Assembly: GCA_038227745.1 (NCBI GenBank)
Contig: JBBRPS010000289.1
Coordinates: 1 to 11,571 of the forward strand
Source of the DNA: DASPXY01 sp038227745
GTDB lineage: Bacteria; Planctomycetota; Planctomycetia; Gemmatales; Gemmataceae
Direction of reading: 5' to 3'
DNA length: 11,571 nucleotides
Notes under the pieces: model-generated
Database searches by the model: none
The model's input: the letters and a program-made list of their open reading frames with translations, nothing else
What the model was told of the DNA's origin: nothing
Translations under genes and position numbers: made by a program
Shown here: one piece after another, positions 6,475 to 11,571 of the stretch
How the letters are laid out: every line of letters starts with the position of its first letter
How positions within the stretch are numbered: the stretch's first letter is position 1

Positions 6475-8049
6475 TCACTGCCCGGCGCCGGCCTCCTCGT
6501 CTTTGAACAGCTTGTACTCCACGGCGTCGGCCAGCGCCAGCCAACTCGCCTCGACGATGTTCTCGCTGACGCCAACCGTCCCCCACACCGTCTCGCCGTC
6601 GCGCCACTCGATCACCACGCGCACCTTCGCCGCCGTCTCCGCCCGCGCGTTGACGACGCGCACCTTGTAGTCCGCCAGGTGCATCTCCGCCAGCCGCGGG
6701 TAGAACGCCAGCAGCGCCTTGCGCAGCGCCCCGTCCAGCGCGTTCACCGGGCCGTCGCCCTCGCTGACCGTGTGCTGCACCGCGTCGCCGACGCGCACCT
6801 TCACCGTCGCCTCCGTCACCGGCAGCCCGTCCGCCGCCGTCTCGATGTTCACCCGGTACGACAGCCGCTCGAACTTCGGCCGGTACACGCCGATCGCCTT
6901 CTTGACCAGCAGGTCGAACGACGCCTCGGCCGCCTCGAACTCGTAGCCCTCGTGCTCCAGGTCCTGCACGCGCGTCAGGATCTTCGCCATCAGGGCGCGG
7001 TCGTGGGTGATGGCGTAGCGCGTCGTCTTGGCCAGGATGGTGGACTGGCCCGACAATTCGCTGACGAGGATGCGGCGCTCGTTGCCGACCGCGGCCGGGT
7101 CGAGGTGCTCGTAGCTGGTCGTGGTCCGGGCGATGGCGTGCGTGTGCATCCCCCCCTTGTGCGCGAAGGCGCTGGCGCCGACGAACGGCTGGCCGTTGCG
7201 AAAGTTCATGTTCGCGATCTCGTAGACGTAGCGCGACAGCTCGGTCAGGCGCGCCACGCTCCCCGGGGCCAGCACGTCGTAGCCGAGCTTGAGGGCGAGG
7301 TTGGCGAGGACGCTGACGAGGTCGGCGTTGCCGCAGCGCTCGCCGATGCCGTTGACCGTGCCCTGCACCTGCGTCGCCCCCTTCGCCACCGCGGCGAGGC
7401 TGTTGGCGGTCGCCACGTCGGAGTCGTTGTGGCAGTGGATGCCCAGCTCGGCGCTGACCGCCCGGCGGACGGCCTCGACGCGCTCGGCGACCTTGTCGGG
7501 GAGGGTGCCGCCGTTGGTGTCGCACAGGATGAGGACGGCGGCACCGGCGTCCTGGGCGGCGCGGAGCGTCTGGAGGGCGTAGTCGGGGTTGTGCAGGTAG
7601 CCGTCGAAGAAGTGCTCGGCATCGTAGAACACCTCGCGGCCGGCCGCCTTGCAGTACGCCACGGAGTCCGCGATCATGCGCAGGTTCTCCTCCAGGGTGG
7701 TGCCGAGAACCTGGCGGACGTGCAGGTCCCAGGTCTTGCCGACGATGGTGACGATCGGCGTCTGCGCGTCGAGGAGGGCCTTGAGACAGGTGTCGTCGGC
7801 GGGGTTGGCGTTCTTGCGGCGGGTCATGCCGAAGGCGGCGACGCGGGCGTGGCGGAGGGGGAGCTGGCGCACCTCCTGGAAGTACTCGAAGTCCTTGGGG
7901 TTGGAGAGCGGGTAGCCGCCCTCGATGAAGTCCACGCCCAATTCGTCGAGGCGGCGGGTGATGAGCAGCTTGTCCTGGAGAGAGAAGTTCACGCCCTCGC
8001 CCTGGCTGCCGTCGCGGAGCGTGGTGTCGTAGATGAAGATGCGCGCCAT
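6475..8049 (-). CDS. cimA: (R)-citramalate synthase
   Basis: 524-aa enzyme condensing pyruvate and acetyl-CoA to (R)-citramalate, the first step of the threonine-independent route to 2-oxobutyrate and isoleucine. The N-terminal TIM barrel has YDTTLRDGSQGEGV (7-20), with metal-binding Asp 8 and catalytic Arg 12. ELGVDFIEGGYPLSNPKD (36-53) is the pattern of the TIGR00977 citramalate synthases rather than LeuA. HCHND (205-209) supplies metal-ligand histidines, GIGERCGN (234-241) is the family loop, and AFAHKGGMH (294-302) follows. The C-terminal LeuA-type regulatory domain is about 385-515. Length is normal for the family. Start ATG 8049 has GAGG 7 nt upstream. A promoter, leader ORF and intrinsic terminator precede it, suggesting attenuation by branched-chain amino-acid supply. 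A related 2-isopropylmalate synthase activity cannot be excluded. Confidence 0.93.
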   Translation of the reverse strand: MARIFIYDTTLRDGSQGEGVNFSLQDKLLITRRLDELGVDFIEGGYPLSNPKDFEYFQEVRQLPLRHARVAAFGMTRRKNANPADDTCLKALLDAQTPIVTIVGKTWDLHVRQVLGTTLEENLRMIADSVAYCKAAGREVFYDAEHFFDGYLHNPDYALQTLRAAQDAGAAVLILCDTNGGTLPDKVAERVEAVRRAVSAELGIHCHNDSDVATANSLAAVAKGATQVQGTVNGIGERCGNADLVSVLANLALKLGYDVLAPGSVARLTELSRYVYEIANMNFRNGQPFVGASAFAHKGGMHTHAIARTTTSYEHLDPAAVGNERRILVSELSGQSTILAKTTRYAITHDRALMAKILTRVQDLEHEGYEFEAAEASFDLLVKKAIGVYRPKFERLSYRVNIETAADGLPVTEATVKVRVGDAVQHTVSEGDGPVNALDGALRKALLAFYPRLAEMHLADYKVRVVNARAETAAKVRVVIEWRDGETVWGTVGVSENIVEASWLALADAVEYKLFKDEEAGAGQ

Positions 8050-8064
8050 GGTGTCGCCTCAATG

Positions 8065-8094
8065 AAAAAGGCCCTGGAGCCATGCCCCAGGGCC
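8065..8094 (-). terminator. Intrinsic terminator in the cimA leader (attenuator)
   Basis: On the minus strand GGCCCTGG (8094-8087), a 9-nt loop and CCAGGGCC (8077-8070) form a perfect 8-bp stem directly followed by TTTTT (8069-8065). It lies upstream of cimA, 15 nt before its ATG, so it would cut off cimA transcription unless prevented. That position makes it an attenuator rather than an end-of-gene terminator. Confidence 0.85.
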
Positions 8095-8132
8095 GAAACC
8101 TTCTCGCTGTGGTTCCCCGCCTCGCCTGGAGC
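8084..8132 (-). promoter_or_regulatory. Candidate antiterminator pairing in the cimA leader
   Basis: GCTCCAGG (8132-8125), beginning on the last base of the leader-ORF stop codon, can pair over 8 bp (one G-U) with CCTGGGGC (8091-8084). That partner overlaps five of the eight bases of the terminator's left arm, so the two structures exclude each other. A competing small stem, GGAACC with GGTTTC (one G-U), lies between. Pairing is by eye; energies were not computed. Confidence 0.55.
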
Positions 8133-8230
8133 TACCCCTTGAGGATGTTCGCGACGACCTGGACAGTGCGCACTCCCTGCGCCGCGGCAATCGCGATCGG
8201 AGTCAGGGGTTGGCGGGGTGTCGAAGTCAT
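8132..8230 (-). CDS. Putative branched-chain amino acid leader peptide of cimA
   Basis: A 32-codon ORF runs from ATG 8230 to TAG 8134-8132, with nine Val, Ile or Leu codons. The second half reads GVRTVQVVANILKG, with Val at 20, 23, 25, 26, Ile 29 and Leu 30; Ile also occurs at 12 and 14. It begins about 30 nt after the likely transcription start and is followed by mutually exclusive antiterminator and terminator pairings. A ribosome ending at the stop codon would cover the antiterminator segment, while one stalled on the Val 25-26 codons would leave it free. The peptide probably has no function of its own. Weak points: no clear Shine-Dalgarno before ATG 8230, and the run of regulatory codons is shorter than in enterobacterial ilv leaders. 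Confidence 0.6.
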   Translation of the reverse strand: MTSTPRQPLTPIAIAAAQGVRTVQVVANILKG

Positions 8231-8265
8231 GAGAGTCAACGTCTGGACAAGAATATCTCTCGACA

Positions 8266-8294
8266 ATACTAGGGGGAGAAGGCCGCGAAGTCAA
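8266..8294 (-). promoter_or_regulatory. Sigma70-type promoter of the cimA leader transcript
   Basis: The -35 is TTGACT (8294-8289, 5 of 6 to consensus), the spacer exactly 17 nt, and the -10 TAGTAT (8271-8266, 4 of 6). Transcription would start near 8260-8258, about 30 nt before the leader ORF. It lies just beyond the stop codon of the nuclease gene at 8319, giving cimA its own promoter. Confidence 0.7.
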
Positions 8295-8318
8295 ATCGGT
8301 GAAACCGGGGAGGGTTTC

Positions 8319-9248
8319 TTAACGCTTCTTGAGGAGTTCTTCCCAACTCGACACCTCAAGGACCCGCTCGGCCAGGCGTTCTAGCCGCTTGAGGTCGGTG
8401 ATTGCTTCGATCGCCTGCTTGGTGGCGGGGTCCGCCGCAAGACCGAACTGCTTGCGACCCAGGCGCAAGAGCGTGCGGTGCTGACTGAGCACCCCACCCT
8501 CATTGAGGATAGCCTGATAGGTAGTCGATTCGTGCATGGCAAAGGCTCCTTGAAACAGTGTAAGAGCGTCGTCCGGCTCCACTCGTAATCCCGCCAAGAG
8601 ATAGGCTGCCGTCAACAGCTTCCGGCCTTGTCCGCGGCGTGCCTCGCGCTGCACCCGCTTGACCATCTGCTGAACCACGGCGGCAAGCCCTTCCAGTTCC
8701 GAAACGCCCTCGGGCAACCTCCCGAGGAGTGCCAACGGGAGCAGGCCCAGCCCGCTCTTCAAGAGCGCCTCGGCCGGCCACTCCCACAGCGGAATGATCT
8801 CGTAGCCGAAGTCCATCCGCCCTCGCCCCGGGCGTGATTCGTAGCGCACGCTCCCGGTCAAGTTAGGGTGCCGGGCCTTGGGCCTCAAGAGGATCACGAT
8901 GCTGTGGACCGGCACCTTCTCCCGGCGGTGCAGGAGTGCATTATACACCAGGACGTTGCGATGGAGATCCGCGTCCGGACCGGCCTGCGCGTCGATGTGG
9001 ATGACCTCGCGCAACGGGTTGCCGATGCCGAGGACCACGTCCGCCGCCGTGGTGACGGTGGAGAGATCGACGTTCAGTACCCGGACCGGCTCCGTCGGGG
9101 GTGTGTCGAAGGCGCTCAGGAAATCCACCGGGCAGTCCTGTGCCAGCTCTTTGAACGTGGCATCAAACGACTTGGGCCTCCGCGACGGGTTCTCTTCACG
9201 AGGCTTTTCCTGCCCCGGGCGCCTCGTCTGGCGATGGCGTTTTGCCAT
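8319..9248 (-). CDS. Rpn/PD-(D/E)XK-type nuclease family protein
   Basis: 309-aa protein resembling the Rpn (recombination-promoting nuclease, transposase_31-like) and DUF4351-type PD-(D/E)XK families common in planctomycetes. Seen directly: FDATFKELAQ (28-37) near the N-terminus, Asp 70 in TTAADVVLG, then IHIDAQ (84-88) giving the D-x(15)-D-x-Q variant of the catalytic motif, then HRNVLVYNALLHRREKVPVHSIVILL (core start 96). The C-terminal LERLAERVLEVSSWEELL is typical of the group. The basic N-terminus (KRHRQTRRPGQEKPR) could contact DNA. The family is known for DNA cleavage and RecA-independent recombination in E. coli; activity here is inferred. ATG 9248 follows the hydrolase stop by 3 nt (TGATCAATG), with a G-rich stretch upstream, so it is probably translationally coupled. 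A functional link with the two upstream metabolic genes is not obvious. Confidence 0.75.
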   Translation of the reverse strand: MAKRHRQTRRPGQEKPREENPSRRPKSFDATFKELAQDCPVDFLSAFDTPPTEPVRVLNVDLSTVTTAADVVLGIGNPLREVIHIDAQAGPDADLHRNVLVYNALLHRREKVPVHSIVILLRPKARHPNLTGSVRYESRPGRGRMDFGYEIIPLWEWPAEALLKSGLGLLPLALLGRLPEGVSELEGLAAVVQQMVKRVQREARRGQGRKLLTAAYLLAGLRVEPDDALTLFQGAFAMHESTTYQAILNEGGVLSQHRTLLRLGRKQFGLAADPATKQAIEAITDLKRLERLAERVLEVSSWEELLKKR

Positions 9249-9251
9249 TGA

Positions 9252-10817
9252 TCAGCCCCCCAGATTGTCGCCCGCCGCACCGGACCTGTGTTCCCGGGCG
9301 GCGAGCGCGGCACGCGCCTGCTCGAAGACCCCGGCCAGGCGCTGCCCCTGCTGCTCGTTCGCGAAGCGCGCTCTCGTAGTGACCGAGTACAGCGCTGCCT
9401 CGAGCGCCTCGATGACGGCCGCCCTGGTCGCGGGGTCGGGCGAGGGGCGCCTCCCTCCGACGCGGACGTAGACCGGCGATGTCAGGGCCGCCCGCCACTG
9501 CTCAAGCGCGTCCTCGTAAGGCCCCCAGCAGCGAGCCACGAGCCACCCGCCTGCGGGCAACGGGACCTCGGCCGCGACGGCGGCCCGGGCGGGTGTGCCC
9601 TCCGCGTCGGCCCCGGCGACGACGCGGTTGTTCGCGAGGATCTCCAGTCGCTCCAGAGGCGCCAGGCTCCGTGCCTCCGCTCGGACGTGTACCGTCGCGC
9701 CCCCCTCCGGCAGGTCGAGGGCCGCGCCGGGAGGCTGTTCGTTCACCGTGAAAGTCAGGACCGGGCCGTTCGTGACGAAGGTGCGGCCGGCACGCACCGC
9801 CTCGACCCAGTTCTTGTAGGTCAGCGGCTGCCCCTGCTCCAGCAAGGCGTAGGTCCGCGGGGCGCCGAGGATCTCGAGGTTCGAGGTCTTGCAGCTCCCG
9901 CCCACAAGCGGGACGCGAAACCCGCAATCGAGCAGCTGATACCACTCTTTCAGAAGGGGTTCTTGTTCCAGTTCCGCATCGACCCGCGGGTTCTCGAAGC
10001 CGTCCAGTTGCAGAGCGTCCACCCTTCCCGAGATCAGGTCGGCGAGGAGTTCGCCGTGAGGGTAACCCGGGGACTGCCCGAAGAAGTTGTCTCCGATCAC
10101 GAGGCCGCCCTTGCGGTGGCACTGATCGCACCAGTCCGCCAGCGTCCAGTTGTCGAGGCTGTCCGGCCCGCCGGCCGTCAGGGGGTAGACGACGCGGTGA
10201 CAGTTGAGGAGAAGGAGTCGGCCCAGGGTTTCGTGCAGGTTCATGGTGTTGACCACCACCATGTGGCCGGGCCGCTCCAGGGCCGGGTTCTGGCCGCTGA
10301 AGGCCAGGAGGTTGGGGATCGCGCGGTAATTGACCCGATGTACCCCGTGCAGCACGCAGTCCCAGGCGAGCAGGTTCACGACCGCCACATCCGCCGCCGC
10401 CGCCTCCAGCAAGGCCGCGTGAGGCGTGAGGAAATGGCAGCGGGTGTCGCCCGAGTACCAGCCCTCCGCGCGCAGGTCTACCCACCGCTCGATCGTGAAC
10501 CGCAGCGCGAGCTTGCCCGGGACCCGAGTCACCTCCGCGCGGACGGGCCGGTACTCGGGGCCCTTGTCGATGGCGACCGAGATGCGGCCCGCGGGGAGGC
10601 CGATCTCACAGGTGCCGTCGATGTAGGCGTGGGCTTCCCCGCCGAGGAGAACGTTTCCGCCGACATCCTCCGCCATGTCGGTCGCGAAGTCGGTGAGGCG
10701 CCCGAACGGGGCGTAGTAGTTGCCCTCGGCGTCGGTGAAGCGCACGCGCACCGGCGTCGGCTTGCCCGTCGCCGCATCGCTCACGCGGACGTGAACCGTT
10801 TGCAGTTTCGCGCTCAC
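9252..10817 (-). CDS. CehA/McbA-like PHP-type metallohydrolase
   Basis: 521-aa protein resembling the CehA/McbA metallohydrolases (PHP-fold phosphoesterase relatives). An N-terminal beta domain, about 1-110 (TVHVRVSDAATGKPTPVRVRFTD), precedes the PHP-like core, about 118-350. The core has EGWYSGDTRCHFLTPHAALL (118-137), where the family usually has GD-x-H-x-H, then VVNLLAWDCVLHGVHR, NTMNLHE and VGGSCKTSN. A C-terminal beta domain, about 350-455 (GPVLTFTVNEQPPGAAL), and a helical tail follow. No signal peptide is present, so it is probably cytoplasmic. Start GTG 10817 overlaps the isomerase stop by 4 nt (GTGA) and fits where homology-like sequence begins; the open frame continues upstream to 11378 but is only the antiparallel-frame shadow of the isomerase gene. 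The substrate is unknown; pairing with a sugar isomerase hints at carbohydrate catabolism. Confidence 0.75.
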   Translation of the reverse strand: MSAKLQTVHVRVSDAATGKPTPVRVRFTDAEGNYYAPFGRLTDFATDMAEDVGGNVLLGGEAHAYIDGTCEIGLPAGRISVAIDKGPEYRPVRAEVTRVPGKLALRFTIERWVDLRAEGWYSGDTRCHFLTPHAALLEAAAADVAVVNLLAWDCVLHGVHRVNYRAIPNLLAFSGQNPALERPGHMVVVNTMNLHETLGRLLLLNCHRVVYPLTAGGPDSLDNWTLADWCDQCHRKGGLVIGDNFFGQSPGYPHGELLADLISGRVDALQLDGFENPRVDAELEQEPLLKEWYQLLDCGFRVPLVGGSCKTSNLEILGAPRTYALLEQGQPLTYKNWVEAVRAGRTFVTNGPVLTFTVNEQPPGAALDLPEGGATVHVRAEARSLAPLERLEILANNRVVAGADAEGTPARAAVAAEVPLPAGGWLVARCWGPYEDALEQWRAALTSPVYVRVGGRRPSPDPATRAAVIEALEAALYSVTTRARFANEQQGQRLAGVFEQARAALAAREHRSGAAGDNLGG

Positions 10818-11571
10818 TGGTACTTCGCCCCGACCTGGTCGAGCACCTTCTTCAGCGCCGCCGCCGCCTTCGGGAACAGGTCCGGCCCCGTCACGCCGCC
10901 CGTCGGGCCGCCGCCGAGCAAATGCGGCTCCAACGTCGCGAAGCCGTCGTAGTTCATCGCGACGGCGTCGGCCAGCACCTCGGGGATGCGGCCCTCGCCC
11001 TCGCCGGCGACGCGCCCGTGCTGCTCGCCCTTGACCCAATCCTTGATGTGGAAGTGAACCGTCCACGGCTTCGTCAGCTGCCAGCCCTGCCACGGGTCGT
11101 AGCCGCAGAAGACGTAGTTCGCCGGGTCGTACACCGCCGCGAAGTACGGCCCGCTCAACTGCTCCGTGACCGTCTCCATCAGGTCCTTGACGCGCTCCGG
11201 GTCGTCGCCGTAGATGCGGTGCTCGTTCTCGTGCAGCAGCCGCACGCCCGCCTTCTCCGCGAGCTTGAGCTTGTCCCACATGCGGTCGAGCACGTCGCGG
11301 CGCCAGTCGTCCCAGTCGCCGTGTTCGGTCTTGTAGTAGCTGAAAATGCGCATGTTCGTCGTGCCGAAGACGCGGCACAGGTCGAGGGCGCGGCGGAAGC
11401 GCTGCAGGTGCGGCGCGAACGGCTGGTCGATGGGGATCTTGCCGATTGGCGAGCCGAGGGCGCTGAGCGTGATGCCGTGGCGGTCCAGCAGCGACTTCAG
11501 CTCCTGCACCTGCAGGTCGGTCAGGTCGAGGACATTCGTTCTGAGGATGGAGCGCAGCTCGATGTGGCGGA
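10814..11571 (-). CDS. Sugar phosphate isomerase/epimerase (5' end beyond window)
   Basis: 251 visible residues of a xylose-isomerase-like TIM-barrel protein (AP_endonuc_2 / IolE-type family). The frame stays open to the window edge (RHIELRSILRTNVLDLTD at the edge), so about 20-30 N-terminal residues are missing. The four expected metal-ligand positions are visible in order: Glu in LLHENEH, Asp in AVYDPANYV, His in VHFHIKDW, and Glu in FATLEPHLL. These enzymes interconvert keto and aldo sugars or epimerise them, using a divalent metal. The substrate cannot be read from sequence. It is the first gene of the visible three-gene operon: its TGA overlaps the GTG start of the metallohydrolase (GTGA), implying translational coupling and a shared pathway. 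Confidence 0.9.
   Translation of the reverse strand, partial: RHIELRSILRTNVLDLTDLQVQELKSLLDRHGITLSALGSPIGKIPIDQPFAPHLQRFRRALDLCRVFGTTNMRIFSYYKTEHGDWDDWRRDVLDRMWDKLKLAEKAGVRLLHENEHRIYGDDPERVKDLMETVTEQLSGPYFAAVYDPANYVFCGYDPWQGWQLTKPWTVHFHIKDWVKGEQHGRVAGEGEGRIPEVLADAVAMNYDGFATLEPHLLGGGPTGGVTGPDLFPKAAAALKKVLDQVGAKYQ

Noticed and set aside
6679..8142. 487-codon plus-strand open frame opposite cimA
   Set aside because: Antisense shadow; it also runs through the attenuator hairpin, and cimA is certain by motif content.
7989..8294. 101-codon minus-strand ORF spanning the cimA leader
   Set aside because: It is in another frame from both the leader ORF and cimA, crosses the terminator, overlaps the cimA start and has no domain-like pattern.
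10818..11378. Upstream extension of the metallohydrolase frame
   Set aside because: This part overlaps the isomerase gene in another frame and has shadow-type composition; the GTGA overlap start at 10817 is more natural.

Overview
The window is high-GC bacterial DNA most consistent with a planctomycete, probably from the Gemmata group. The evidence is a membrane-anchored Hanks-type Ser/Thr kinase with the RIAELLLRWEELREQG-type N-terminal extension, a PD-(D/E)XK nuclease of the Rpn type, a citramalate synthase of the TIGR00977 type, a CehA/McbA-like hydrolase paired with a xylose-isomerase-like protein, and a Cys-rich insert in valyl-tRNA synthetase. The assignment is by family resemblance only, with no database check.

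Layout, left to right. 134-2098 (+): receptor-like Ser/Thr kinase. 2132-2581 (+): small unrecognised gene whose 3' end runs into a palindromic intergenic repeat. 2541-2697: repeat block with a perfect 24-bp inverted repeat inside a larger imperfect one. 2824-5832 (-): valS. 5833-6084: divergent intergenic region with a bulged hairpin. 6085-6399 (+): BamE-like (SmpA/OmlA-type) lipoprotein. 6419-6456: perfect 38-nt palindrome, probably a bidirectional terminator. 6475-8049 (-): cimA. 8050-8294 (-): cimA control region. 8319-9248 (-): Rpn/PD-(D/E)XK nuclease. 9252-10817 (-): CehA/McbA-like metallohydrolase. 10814-11571 (-): sugar phosphate isomerase/epimerase, cut by the window edge. The last three genes look like one tightly packed operon (4-nt overlap, then 3-nt gap), reading isomerase, hydrolase, nuclease.

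The most interesting element is the cimA leader. On the minus strand there is a good sigma70-type promoter (TTGACT, 17-nt spacer, TAGTAT) and then a 32-codon ORF rich in Val, Ile and Leu codons. An 8-nt segment touching its stop codon can pair with the left arm of a textbook intrinsic terminator (8-bp GC stem plus TTTTT). The terminator ends 15 nt before the cimA start codon, with the Shine-Dalgarno in between. This is the arrangement of classical ribosome-mediated attenuation, here in front of an enzyme of isoleucine synthesis. It was read entirely from sequence and has not been tested.

Other points of interest are a patch of atypical codon use inside valS, a putative zinc ribbon in valS, repeat-derived C-terminal residues in the small gene, and a substituted metal-binding motif in the hydrolase. 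No tRNA, rRNA, CRISPR array or transposase gene was seen.
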